A stretch of 64,000 nucleotides of DNA from CAZVKN01 sp964627035 (GTDB taxonomy: Bacteria > Electryoneota > AABM5-125-24 > Hatepunaeales > Hatepunaeaceae). The position numbers and the translations under genes were made by a program. The notes below the pieces were generated by a model, which had not been told where the DNA came from, did not search any database, and worked only from the letters and a program-made list of their open reading frames with translations. Shown here piece by piece: positions 22,641-30,864 of the stretch (the stretch's first letter is position 1; each line of letters starts with the position of its first letter). The stretch spans positions 32,633-96,632 of the forward strand of contig CAZVKN010000007.1 in the NCBI GenBank assembly GCA_964627035.1, given 5' to 3'.

Positions 22641-23404
22641 GTAAGAAAACTAGACGCGACTTTCTCAAGCTCGCCGGACTGACAGCTGCTGGAATCGCAA
22701 CCAAGCCGATTGTGAGCGTATTGGAAGCGGCGCAACTACCTCAAGAGAATCCTATTACCGCTAAGCAGTGGGCGATGGTGATTGACATCCGCAAGTGCGA
22801 AGAAGAGAAGGGCTGCACCAAGTGTATTGACGCTTGTCATACGGATCACAACGTGCCGGAGTTTGATAATCCCAAAGATGAGATCAAATGGCTTTGGAAG
22901 GAAGAGTTCCATTATGCGTTCCACGCTCAGGAGCACGACTATCAGGACGAGCATCTAAGGCATACGCATCCGCTTCTGTTGTGCAACCATTGCGAACATC
23001 CTCCGTGCGTCAAGGTATGTCCGACGCAGGCTACCTGGAAGAGGGACAAGGATGGCATTGTGATGATGGACTGGCATCGTTGTATCGGTTGTCGGTACTG
23101 TATGACGGCGTGTCCGTATGGTGCGCGTAGTTTCAATTGGTGTGATCCACGTCCGCACATTGATCACATTGACCCGGCATTCCCGACCCGCGAGCGTGGT
23201 GTGGTCGAGAAGTGTACGTTCTGCAACCATAGACTCGCTGCCGGACTGATGCCGTCGTGTGTGGAAGCGTGTCCGGTGGATGCTATGGCGTTCGGTGATA
23301 TTGAAGACCCGAACTCTACGGTCAGACAACTGCTCGGTGATAAGTTCACGATTAGGAGGAAAGCTGGGCTCGGGACGCAGCCGCAGGTGTATTATATTGT
23401 GTGA
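22637..23404 (+). CDS. dsrO: DsrO, periplasmic Tat-exported ferredoxin
   Basis: 255 residues. The twin-arginine signal RRDFLKLAG lies at the N-terminus. There are four cysteine clusters of the HybA/DmsB type (CEEEKGCTKC; CNHCEHPPCVKVCP; CIGCRYCMTACP; CTFCNHRLAAGLMPSC). It transfers electrons between DsrJ and the membrane subunit DsrP. An excellent AAGGAGGTGA and a 4-base overlap with dsrJ fix ATG 22637. dsrP, which normally follows directly, lies 3.3 kb downstream here. Confidence 0.95.
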   Translation: MSKKTRRDFLKLAGLTAAGIATKPIVSVLEAAQLPQENPITAKQWAMVIDIRKCEEEKGCTKCIDACHTDHNVPEFDNPKDEIKWLWKEEFHYAFHAQEHDYQDEHLRHTHPLLLCNHCEHPPCVKVCPTQATWKRDKDGIVMMDWHRCIGCRYCMTACPYGARSFNWCDPRPHIDHIDPAFPTRERGVVEKCTFCNHRLAAGLMPSCVEACPVDAMAFGDIEDPNSTVRQLLGDKFTIRRKAGLGTQPQVYYIV

Positions 23405-23587
23405 GGATCCAATTTATTGTAAAACTGACATAGTTACTGTTTGCTGATGTTCTTCGGATAGCAACATCTGCGAACATAGATTTCAGTGGACATTTTTTGT
23501 CTGGTTGATTACATCATCAACTTTTGTACAAGACCTTGAGTAATCACCAAAATATATCATCTAATCACATCAAATGGGAGAATAGTG

Positions 23588-24034
23588 ATGTCACGTACTG
23601 ATTATGAAAGCGATGAGCACATACCAGAAGGAAAAAAGATTCTTGAATCGCTTCCCAAAGAAGCGATAAACGCGGAGTTATCCAAAGATGAAGCTGAAAA
23701 AATAACTCGCAACGGATTAGCTTGGTTAGGTAACGTTTTGGCTAGAACTGCATTTTCCGAGTCCAACGCTAATTCAGGTATAGTTGAGAAGGAATTAAAT
23801 GTAGCTGTACTTGAAGGAACGAAAAAAATCGCCGTCTATTTGGGTGACTGGGATTTCTCTTTTGGGAAGCCATATTACATAGAACGTCCTTTGAGCCATA
23901 TATTGACAGGTTATGGTTTCACTGCTTTTTCAGGTCGCAGGGCAACACTTGTTTTTAGGGCTTTACTACAGGACATCAATGCGGATGATGCATGGGAGGC
24001 AAGAATCGAACTTGTTGTTATGTGTTTTGGATAA
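23588..24034 (+). CDS. Hypothetical protein inside the dsrO-dsrP gap
   Basis: 148 residues, soluble, starting at ATG 23588 after GGGAG (GTG 23585 also possible). No known motif was recognised. The first 60 residues are charged and helical; the rest mixes strands with aromatic residues (VYLGDWDFSFGKPYYIE). It is the first of five ORFs that separate dsrO from dsrP and it has no obvious link to sulfur metabolism. Confidence 0.6.
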   Translation: MSRTDYESDEHIPEGKKILESLPKEAINAELSKDEAEKITRNGLAWLGNVLARTAFSESNANSGIVEKELNVAVLEGTKKIAVYLGDWDFSFGKPYYIERPLSHILTGYGFTAFSGRRATLVFRALLQDINADDAWEARIELVVMCFG

Positions 24035-24146
24035 CAAACTAATAAAATTAAAGACTTTTATCTACCAGTTAAACGCTGCATTGCTTTTTAGTGACTGCTA
24101 AGTTTATGGATTATGCGTATTAGATCTGACTTCTAATGATGGAGAC

Positions 24147-24267
24147 GTGTGGCACTGGCTACTTGTTTCAAGTGTTGCCTTAGATTCACAGCAGATGGAG
24201 CAGATATAGCAGATAGGATCAAGATGTCAGTAGCGCATCTGCTTCATCCGCTTAATCTGCTGTGAAT
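24147..24267. repeat. R8 half joined to an R4 element (empty site)
   Basis: GTGGCACTGGCTACTTG to GTGTTGCCTTAGA is the left half of R8. It is joined directly to R4, which runs from ATTCACAGCAGATGGAGCAG to CTTAATCTGCTGTGAAT. The same junction occurs at 26207-26385, where an R1 copy has entered the R4 loop. The rest of the gap 24035-24357 holds nothing I can name. Confidence 0.7.
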
Positions 24268-24357
24268 TATGAGTTAAGTAACCATAAAAACACATAGGCA
24301 AAACTGAACATACCTGATCACATAAACAATCTAACTCGCAGAACCATCGGTATCTGT

Positions 24358-24705
24358 ATGGATGTCCACAACGAACTTGGTCCTGGATTTCCTGAAGAGT
24401 ACTATCAGAAAGCATTAGAGATAGAGTTTGAATACAAGAAAGTACCGTTTGAACCTCAGAAAGCGGTGCAGGTGTTATACAGGGGAACTCAGGTCGGTTT
24501 GAGTTATCTGGATTTTGTGGTAGATGAGAAGGTAATTCTGGAGATCAAGTCGGTGAATCGGTTGGACAATGTGCATAAGTTTCAGGTAATCAAGTATTTA
24601 ACTGCTACAGAGTATAATATTGCACTATTGATAAACTTCGGTCAGACTAAGTTGCAGATTGAACGACTGTTGCCACCGATGAAGATACAGGAGAGAAGGA
24701 GATGA
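24358..24705 (+). CDS. GxxExxY-family protein
   Basis: 115 residues from the first ATG. The motifs DVHNELGPGFPEEYYQKAL and, near the middle, LDFVVDEKVILEIKSV mark the GxxExxY family, whose PD-(D/E)xK-like fold has no settled function. Family similarity continues upstream of ATG 24358 in frame (NNLTRRTIGIC), back to about 24304, where there is no ATG, GTG or TTG. The true start may be an unusual codon such as CTG 24304, or the N-terminus may be damaged. The TGA stop overlaps the start of an R4 repeat. Confidence 0.75.
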   Translation: MDVHNELGPGFPEEYYQKALEIEFEYKKVPFEPQKAVQVLYRGTQVGLSYLDFVVDEKVILEIKSVNRLDNVHKFQVIKYLTATEYNIALLINFGQTKLQIERLLPPMKIQERRR

Positions 24706-24776
24706 TTCACAGCAGATTAAGCGGATGAAGCAGATGGGTGTTGTGATCCTCCTTATCTGCTTCATCTGCTGTGAAT
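24704..24776. repeat. Repeat family R4 (GCAGATTAAGCGGATGAAGCAG)
   Basis: Complete inverted element from GATTCACAGCAGATTAAGC to ATCTGCTTCATCTGCTGTGAAT with a short loop. Other copies lie at 24184-24267, 26243-26385 (split by R1), 18832 (half), 31393 (half) and 53614 (half). Confidence 0.8.
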
Positions 24777-24817
24777 AAATTATCCTCATGCGAGCATAGC
24801 CAGCGAGACATCTTATC

Positions 24818-25225
24818 ATGCAGATAACGTATTCCAACCGTTTAGATGATCTATCGGCGAGTCAATTGGATGGTTTCTTTGTTGGTTGGCAAAGTCATCC
24901 CAATCGGGAGATGCACCTTGAGATTCTTCGTAGGAGTTATGCTATCTGGTTGGCACTGGACGGCGGGCAGTGTGTAGGGTTTGTAAATTCGCTTTCAGAC
25001 GGGTTGTTTTATGCCTTCATACCACTACTTGAGGTTCTTCCAGATTATCAAGGGTGTGGTATCGGAACGGAATTAATTGAGCGAATGGTTAAGACATTAG
25101 ATAAACTGTATGCGGTTGATATTGTGTGTGACGAATCTATTGCAGGATTCTATAAGAGATTGGAGTTTTCGCAATGCGTCGGGATGGTGAAGAGGAACTA
25201 TGGTAGGCAGGAATTGCGAGTTTAG
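24818..25225 (+). CDS. GNAT-family N-acetyltransferase
   Basis: 135 residues. The acetyl-CoA binding core is visible as VLPDYQGCGIGTELIERM (the Q/R-x-x-G-x-G/A loop), followed by the typical C-terminal FYKRLEFSQCVGMVKR. The substrate is unknown. The stop codon TAG lies inside the left end of an R1 repeat (GTTTAG), so the repeat defines the C-terminus. Confidence 0.85.
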   Translation: MQITYSNRLDDLSASQLDGFFVGWQSHPNREMHLEILRRSYAIWLALDGGQCVGFVNSLSDGLFYAFIPLLEVLPDYQGCGIGTELIERMVKTLDKLYAVDIVCDESIAGFYKRLEFSQCVGMVKRNYGRQELRV

Positions 25226-25326
25226 AGTACAGCCTTTAGGCTGTTTCCCACGCTGAAGCGTGTACTCTGAACTTAGTGTATCTGCTTCATCCGCACCTGA
25301 ACTTTGTTCAGACATTTGCTGAGAAT
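25220..25326. repeat. R1 copy followed by part of R4
   Basis: 25220-25272 is an intact R1 (GTTTAGAGTACAGCC to TGTACTCTGAAC) overlapping the GNAT stop codon. It is followed by TATCTGCTTCATCCG and, after a small CTGAAC-TTT-GTTCAG hairpin, the TTTGCTGAGAAT end of an R4 element. Confidence 0.75.
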
Positions 25327-25340
25327 AATGATTTAAACAA

Positions 25341-26189
25341 ATGCCCATATCAAACAAAATATCATCATTAAAAACCGTCGGCACATTCGCTTCCGGCAGA
25401 GCCTGTTCCGACACGCTTTTCCATGTCATCTGTGATGCTTACGGTCATCCGATGAAGCCGGAAGAGAAAGCTGTCATGCCGTTTGCGGGTGGGATTATGC
25501 AGCATGGTTATCAGTGCGGTATGATTTGGGGAGCAACGCTTGCGGCGGGTGCTGAAGCGTATCGTCTGTTCGGATCGGGTGCGAGAGCTGAAGCTAAGGC
25601 AATCATCGCCGCACAGAGTGTTGTGGCGTCGTTCCGTGATCTTAATGAAGTAATTAATTGCCAGGAAATAACCGATCTTGATAAGTCATCGTCCACGATG
25701 CAGCAGATTATATATTTCCTCATCAAAGGTGGTACCATCGGCTGTTTTCGTATGGCAGCGAGATATGCTCCGGTAGCTTATGAAGCGATAGACAGTGCTT
25801 TTAACGATGAAGATGTTGATGTGAACCACTCGCAAGTAAGTTGTGCCTCAATGTTGGCGAGAAAGATGAGATTATCTGATGAGCAGATGGTTATGGTGGC
25901 TGGATTAGCGGGTGGTATTGGTTTATATGGAGGAGGTTGCGGAGCGTTGGGAACTGCAATTTGGACAGTTGGGATGAGGAGTTATAAAAGGTCAAGAAAG
26001 GTAGATTTTCATGCTCCAAAAGCTACAGCTCTTGTAGAAAAATTTTTGGAATGTACGGACTTTGAATTTGAGTGCGCAGATATTGTTGGACGGAAATTTA
26101 ATGATGTTAATGACCATGCCAGTTATATAGAGGGTGGGGGTTGCTCAAAGATTGTTGATACGTTAGCTGCTGAATTAACGACGAACTAA
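25341..26189 (+). CDS. C_GCAxxG_C_C family redox protein
   Basis: 282 residues. Cysteines are spaced in the pattern of this family: ACSDTLFHVI near residue 22, YQCGMIWGATLAAG near 58, INCQEITD and TIGCFRMAARYAP. A second half repeats the plan (VSCASMLARKM, GGGCGALGTAIW, and later FECADIVGRKF). Such proteins are found in anaerobes and are presumed to bind metal or take part in redox chemistry. No membrane segment is present. ATG 25341 has no strong ribosome-binding site. Confidence 0.82.
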   Translation: MPISNKISSLKTVGTFASGRACSDTLFHVICDAYGHPMKPEEKAVMPFAGGIMQHGYQCGMIWGATLAAGAEAYRLFGSGARAEAKAIIAAQSVVASFRDLNEVINCQEITDLDKSSSTMQQIIYFLIKGGTIGCFRMAARYAPVAYEAIDSAFNDEDVDVNHSQVSCASMLARKMRLSDEQMVMVAGLAGGIGLYGGGCGALGTAIWTVGMRSYKRSRKVDFHAPKATALVEKFLECTDFEFECADIVGRKFNDVNDHASYIEGGGCSKIVDTLAAELTTN

Positions 26190-26206
26190 CTAAACGACTA
26201 GATATA

Positions 26207-26385
26207 GGGTGGCACCAGCTATTTGTTGCCAGTGTTTCCTTAGATTCTCAGCAGATTGAGCAGATGGATTCGGATCAAGTTAAGTTTAGAGTTCAGCCTT
26301 TAGGCTGTTCTTCGTATCCAAGACACGCTGAAGCGTGAACTCTGAACTTAGTTATCTGCTTCATCCGTTTCATCTGCTGTAAATA
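26207..26385. repeat. Composite R8 half + R4 split by R1 (filled site)
   Basis: 26207-26240 is the R8 left half. R4 begins at 26243 (GATTCTCAGCAGATTGAGC) and resumes at 26353 (ATCTGCTTCATCCG to ATCTGCTGTAAAT). A complete R1 copy (26284-26347) lies in the R4 loop. Comparison with 24147-24267, which lacks the R1, indicates insertion. Confidence 0.8.
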
Positions 26386-26401
26386 AAATAAGAGAAATAA
26401 C

Positions 26402-26614
26402 ATGAAATCTATCGGTTATTATATTATCGGAAGTGCCATTATCTGGGGTGCAGTAATTGTATTGTGTGCCTTAACACTGAAGGAGGATTTCAGTAGGATT
26501 GCGATTATTCTTAACGGCGCTGCAGGTATTCATTTAATATTCATTTGGGGACCTTTGGCTGCTCAATTGAAAAAGAAAAAAGACGAAGACAAATCTGACA
26601 GTGAAATGGATTAA
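26402..26614 (+). CDS. Small two-helix membrane protein
   Basis: 70 residues: two hydrophobic helices (about residues 4-25 and 32-54) and a charged tail (KKKKDEDKSDSEMD). It starts at ATG 26402 after AGAGAAATAAC. It is not recognised. It lies just upstream of dsrP, separated by a repeat hairpin, so it could be an accessory to the membrane complex, but nothing beyond position shows this. Confidence 0.6.
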   Translation: MKSIGYYIIGSAIIWGAVIVLCALTLKEDFSRIAIILNGAAGIHLIFIWGPLAAQLKKKKDEDKSDSEMD

Positions 26615-26637
26615 TAGATTATTCAGATTGGAACTGG

Positions 26638-26657
26638 ATTCCCGCCTTCGCGGGAAT
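26638..26657. repeat. R11 hairpin (ATTCCCGCCTTCGCGGGAAT)
   Basis: A perfect stem around CTTC-type loop; related ATTCC...GGAAT hairpins are at 18779, 41033 and 61258. It supplies an ATG (26656) in frame with dsrP that is probably not the real start. Confidence 0.65.
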
Positions 26658-26697
26658 GACGAAAAAACAATTATTAAACTATCATATAGAGTATCAC

Positions 26698-27852
26698 ATG
26701 ATAGAAAAAGCATTACAAGGTAATAAAGGTTATTGGCTCTGGCTGTCCGGTCTCGGAGTCATCATAATGATCGGTGTGTTAACCTACCTCCGCCAGTTTA
26801 ACGAAGGGCTGACCATAACCGGACTTAGTCGAGATGTTTCGTGGGGTCTGTACATCGCACAATTCACGTTTCTCGTCGGTGTAGCGGCATCAGCCGTGAT
26901 GGTGGTATTGCCGTATTACCTGCACGATTTCAAATCGTTCGGTAAGATGACCATTCTCGGTGAATTCCTCGCAATCGGTGCGGTGCTGATGTGCATGATG
27001 TTCATCTTCGTGGATATGGGGCAACCGTTCAGAATCACCAATGTATTCCTGAATCCGACACCTCATTCTATGATGTTTTGGGATACAGTTGTGCTGATGG
27101 GGTACCTGTTGCTGAACATGCTCATTGGTTGGATTACACTCCATTCCGAGAAGAAAGGTATCGCTCCTCCCAAATGGATCAAACCAATCATCATCCTATC
27201 AATCCCGTGGGCGATCAGTATCCATACAGTGACAGCATTCTTGTATGCGGGATTGTCAGCACGACCGTTTTGGATGACGGCAGTACTCGCACCTCGATTC
27301 CTGGCATCAGCGTTTGCATCGGGTCCGGCACTGTTGATATTAGTGGCATTGGTTTTGAGGAAATTAACCTCGTTTGATGCGGGTAGTAAAGCAATTCGCA
27401 AGCTATCAATAATCGCCACCTATGCGATGTGTATCAACGTATTCCTGATTCTGATGGAGGTCTTCACTGCCGTCTATAGTGCCATCCCGGAACATACGAT
27501 GCACTTCAAATACCTGTTCCTCGGAATCGGTGATAAGAGCGCACTCGTACCGTGGATGTGGACATCTTCCATATTAGCGATCATTACGCTGATCCTTCTG
27601 CTCAACCCAAAGACTCGTAAGAATGAGAGTATTTTAGGATTTACCTGTGTGATTTTATTCCTCTCAATATGGATTGACAAGGGTATGGGAATGGTAGTCA
27701 CCGGATACGTCCCCAACCCAATGGGGCAGGTAGTGGAATACATGCCGACATTCCCGGAAGTGATGATCACATTGGCAGTGTATGCTATTGGAGCGACTGT
27801 AATTACCGTATTGTACAAAACGGCACTCTCGGTTAGAGAGAGTATTGCTTAA
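26698..27852 (+). CDS. dsrP: DsrP, NrfD-like membrane subunit of DsrMKJOP
   Basis: 384 residues and about ten transmembrane helices of the NrfD/PsrC family. MIEKALQGNKGYWLWLSGLG at the start and the loop MGQPFRITNVFLNPTPHSMM match DsrP. It exchanges electrons with the quinone pool and DsrO. I choose ATG 26698, where the family similarity begins; ATG 26656 lies in a repeat hairpin. The gene has been separated from dsrMKJO by 3.3 kb with five ORFs and several repeats, so it may need its own promoter. Confidence 0.92.
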   Translation: MIEKALQGNKGYWLWLSGLGVIIMIGVLTYLRQFNEGLTITGLSRDVSWGLYIAQFTFLVGVAASAVMVVLPYYLHDFKSFGKMTILGEFLAIGAVLMCMMFIFVDMGQPFRITNVFLNPTPHSMMFWDTVVLMGYLLLNMLIGWITLHSEKKGIAPPKWIKPIIILSIPWAISIHTVTAFLYAGLSARPFWMTAVLAPRFLASAFASGPALLILVALVLRKLTSFDAGSKAIRKLSIIATYAMCINVFLILMEVFTAVYSAIPEHTMHFKYLFLGIGDKSALVPWMWTSSILAIITLILLLNPKTRKNESILGFTCVILFLSIWIDKGMGMVVTGYVPNPMGQVVEYMPTFPEVMITLAVYAIGATVITVLYKTALSVRESIA

Positions 27853-27857
27853 AGAAT

Positions 27858-27985
27858 TCTCACGCAAAGCCGCCAAGACGCAAAGTTTTTTTTAAGGTCA
27901 GTTTAGAGTACAGCCTTTAGGCTGTTTTCCACGCTGAAGTGTGTACTCTAAACGAAAAATGGCTTTCTTTGCGACTTTGCGTGAG
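27858..27985. repeat. R5 element interrupted by a complete R1 element
   Basis: R5 left arm 27858-27885 (TCTCACGCAAAGCCGCCAAG onward), then a complete R1 at 27901-27953, then the R5 right arm 27961-27985 (GGCTTTCTTTGCGACTTTGC). The arms still pair, showing that R1 entered the R5 loop. Confidence 0.85.
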
Positions 27986-27996
27986 CAAAGAGTATT

Positions 27997-29688
27997 ATGG
28001 ACGTATTAGTAATAGGTGGATCAGCGGGAGGGTTGAAGGCGGCTTGTAGGATCGGTCGTCTGAAGCCTGATGCGCATATAACGGTATTGGTTAAGGATCG
28101 TCATTTCGGTTATTCCGGGTGTGGATTACCTTATTTCCTGTCCGGTGATGTGAATGATTATGACGAACTGATCAGTACTGCCAACGGTACGATCAAAAAT
28201 GAACGCTACTTCCGCGAGGTCAAGGGTATCAACATACTTCCTCTCCATGAAGCGCTTACTGTTGATCGTTCAGCGCGTGCGGTACGTTGTCGTGATTTGG
28301 AATCTAATCGAGAGATGGATCTGCCCTATGATGCTCTGGTCATTGCTACAGGTTCAAGTCCGATGCCGGCGGTGATTCCTGGCGCGGATTCGGATATGAT
28401 TTCGTACTTCACCACTCCCAATGATGCGCTCAAGTTACGTCGTGATCTTGAGACTGGTAAGATTGGATCGGTATCTATTATAGGTGGTGGATATATCGGA
28501 CTGGAATTATGCGAAGCGTTTAGCGTGATGTGGGGAGTTGATGTCCGATTAGCTGAGATACGTACGCATGTGTTACCGCGGATTTTGGATGCAGAGTTAG
28601 CATGTCTCGTAGAGGATGAGCTACGAAAGAACAGTGTGGAATTGATGTTGGGTTGTCGTTGTCACGAGATCGTTGAAGCTAATAGCAAAGTATGTATGTA
28701 TGCCGACGACGGTACGCGACATCCCGCTGACCGGATTATACTAACGACCGGTATGTGTCCTAATGCGGAATTAGCTCGCAAAGCCGGACTGGACATCGGC
28801 ATAACCGGTGGGATCAAGGTTGACGATCATCTAAGAACCTCCGATCCGGATATTTATGCGGCTGGAGACTGTGTGGAGCTTACCAGCATTGTTGATGGGC
28901 ATGCAGGGCTTTGGCAATTGGGATCATTGGCATCGCGGATGGGAAGAGTTGTCGGTGATAATATCTGTCACGGTGACAGTCACTTTCATCCGGTAATAGG
29001 TGCGAATGTGCTGAAACTGTTTGACTTAACGCTTGGTTCGGTGGGCATGACCGCAACTGAATGCGAGGAAAAGGGTTATAATGTCGGCTGTAGTTGGGGC
29101 ACGTTTTACGACCGGATGCACTACTATCCTGAGTCAACATACATGATGTGCAAGCTCGTTTATGATCAATCCAGCGGGCAAGTACTCGGGGTGCAGGTTG
29201 TATCAAAGGGTGAAGCGGTGCACGTCATTGATAAAGCTTCGCAACTGCTGCGACTGAAGGCATCACTTCACGACTTTCAGGATTTGGAGCATGCGTACTC
29301 ACCGCCGTACAGTCAGCCGTTTGACCCGCTGCATTATCTTGGATTTATCGCTGAAAACAGTCATTCAGCAGGTGTTAAGTTAGTTTCACCGGCTGATTTC
29401 ACAAATCTTCCGGCTGATGCGATTATTCTGGATGTGCGTATTGAGGAGGAGATTAAGGCGTTACCGCTGCCTGAATTGAAGGGTGAGATTATTTCCGTTC
29501 CGGTGGAGAAACTTCGCTCACAGCTAACTCACTGTATCCCTCGCGAGAAGCCGATTATTGCTGTATGTGAAATGGGGAGTCGTTCGTGGGATGCGGCGAT
29601 CATGTTACGACGTGCCGGATGGAACGACATCAGCATCCTCGCAGGAGGAATGCATTTTCAGCCAGACCGAAAAGGAACGGAGCAGTAA
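27997..29688 (+). CDS. FAD-dependent disulfide/persulfide reductase with C-terminal rhodanese domain
   Basis: 563 residues. The FAD fold starts at residue 2 (VLVIGGSAGGLKAA). C42 in YSGCGLPYF is the redox cysteine of CoA-disulfide reductase-like enzymes. The NAD fold (SIIGGGYIGLELCEA) and the FAD-closing AAGDCVEL follow. The last ~110 residues are a rhodanese domain with active-site CEMGSRS. This fusion is that of NADH-dependent persulfide/polysulfide reductases. A role in reducing per- or polysulfides beside the Dsr system is likely; CoA-disulfide reductase is the alternative. hemA starts directly after its stop codon. Confidence 0.87.
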   Translation: MDVLVIGGSAGGLKAACRIGRLKPDAHITVLVKDRHFGYSGCGLPYFLSGDVNDYDELISTANGTIKNERYFREVKGINILPLHEALTVDRSARAVRCRDLESNREMDLPYDALVIATGSSPMPAVIPGADSDMISYFTTPNDALKLRRDLETGKIGSVSIIGGGYIGLELCEAFSVMWGVDVRLAEIRTHVLPRILDAELACLVEDELRKNSVELMLGCRCHEIVEANSKVCMYADDGTRHPADRIILTTGMCPNAELARKAGLDIGITGGIKVDDHLRTSDPDIYAAGDCVELTSIVDGHAGLWQLGSLASRMGRVVGDNICHGDSHFHPVIGANVLKLFDLTLGSVGMTATECEEKGYNVGCSWGTFYDRMHYYPESTYMMCKLVYDQSSGQVLGVQVVSKGEAVHVIDKASQLLRLKASLHDFQDLEHAYSPPYSQPFDPLHYLGFIAENSHSAGVKLVSPADFTNLPADAIILDVRIEEEIKALPLPELKGEIISVPVEKLRSQLTHCIPREKPIIAVCEMGSRSWDAAIMLRRAGWNDISILAGGMHFQPDRKGTEQ

Positions 29689-30864
29689 TTGCACTTAACC
29701 TGTTGCGGCATAAATCATCATAAAGGGACACTTGAAGATCGCGAGCGGTTTCAGTTACTCTGCACTGAGATAGCGCAAGCCGTCGCTGAATTCAAGCAGG
29801 CGTCCTCTGCCCTTGAGGCTGCGATTGTGGTCACTTGTGCACGCATAGAGTTTTATCGGGTTGACAAGGAGAAGATTGATCCGCGTGAATCGGTGATAGA
29901 ATTCTACCGCAATCGTGGAGTCGAAGAGATTGATCTGTTGAGTTCACTTCTGTTCGTCAATCAGGAAACCACTGCTTCGCGGCAGCTTTTTAAGGTCACT
30001 GCCGGGCTTGATTCGCTGCTGATCGGTGAGACGCAGGTGCTTGGTCAGGTTAAAGAGGCATACAGTGCCGCATGTTCGGTCAACGGAGCTGGCAAAATTC
30101 TTCACAAACTGTTTCATCATGCGTTTCACATTGCCAAGCGTGTGCACAGCGAAACGGAAATCTCATCTGGGACGACCGGGATTGCAGGCGCAGCGGTTGA
30201 GCTGATTCATCAACAGGGATATGACCGACTGAAAGGTATGAAAGCTGTCGTAATCGGTGCTAACCGATCTGCTGAGATGATCCTGGCGCGGCTGACTCGC
30301 GAGGGTGTCGAGGCTACTCTGATCAACCGGACGCTATACAAAGCCGAGAAGGTCGCCCGACCGTACGGTGCAGATTCACGACCGTTGACGGAACTGTCAG
30401 AATGCCTCAAAGATGCCGATTTCCTGTTCAGTGCGACCTCTGCACCGGACTATCTCGTGACCGGTGATATGCTCATAGGCAGGAAAGACAGCAAGCCTTT
30501 GCTCGCAGTTGATCTTGCTATACCTCGTGATATTGATCCTGCGATTGCTTCCGTTCCTGCGGTGTCACTGTTTGACCTCGAAGACATCAAGCGACATCTG
30601 CACGACCTGCTGCAGGATCATCTGACCGATCTGCCGTATGCGACGGAACTTATCGAGGAGCAGGTTGTGACGTTCGACCAATGGCGTCGGCAGTCAATCG
30701 GAAACAACCACGCAGAATTGAGGCAGCTCCTTGACGAAGACAGACGTGAAATACTCGCCAGATTTCAGGATAATTTTCGTGGAGGAGATGCCAAAGCCCT
30801 CAAAGCATTCTCCCGCAACCTCTACCGCCAATTCCTCCGCCGGATTTCTTCGCTGGACAGTTAG
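29689..30864 (+). CDS. hemA: Glutamyl-tRNA reductase
   Basis: 391 residues, starting at TTG 29689 right after the previous stop, with GGAG just upstream. The catalytic cysteine is C50 in TCARIEFY (usually TCNRxEIY, so two positions differ). GLDSLLIGETQVLGQVKEAY is the signature block, followed by an NADP fold (AVVIGANRSAEM) and a helical dimerisation tail. It makes glutamate-1-semialdehyde for tetrapyrroles, needed here for siroheme and the many cytochromes. hemC and hemB do not follow. The product is somewhat shorter than the usual ~420 residues. Confidence 0.92.
   Translation: MHLTCCGINHHKGTLEDRERFQLLCTEIAQAVAEFKQASSALEAAIVVTCARIEFYRVDKEKIDPRESVIEFYRNRGVEEIDLLSSLLFVNQETTASRQLFKVTAGLDSLLIGETQVLGQVKEAYSAACSVNGAGKILHKLFHHAFHIAKRVHSETEISSGTTGIAGAAVELIHQQGYDRLKGMKAVVIGANRSAEMILARLTREGVEATLINRTLYKAEKVARPYGADSRPLTELSECLKDADFLFSATSAPDYLVTGDMLIGRKDSKPLLAVDLAIPRDIDPAIASVPAVSLFDLEDIKRHLHDLLQDHLTDLPYATELIEEQVVTFDQWRRQSIGNNHAELRQLLDEDRREILARFQDNFRGGDAKALKAFSRNLYRQFLRRISSLDS

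Noticed and set aside
26656..26697. Upstream start for dsrP at 26656
   Set aside because: That ATG lies in an R11 hairpin, and family similarity begins at the ATG at 26698.
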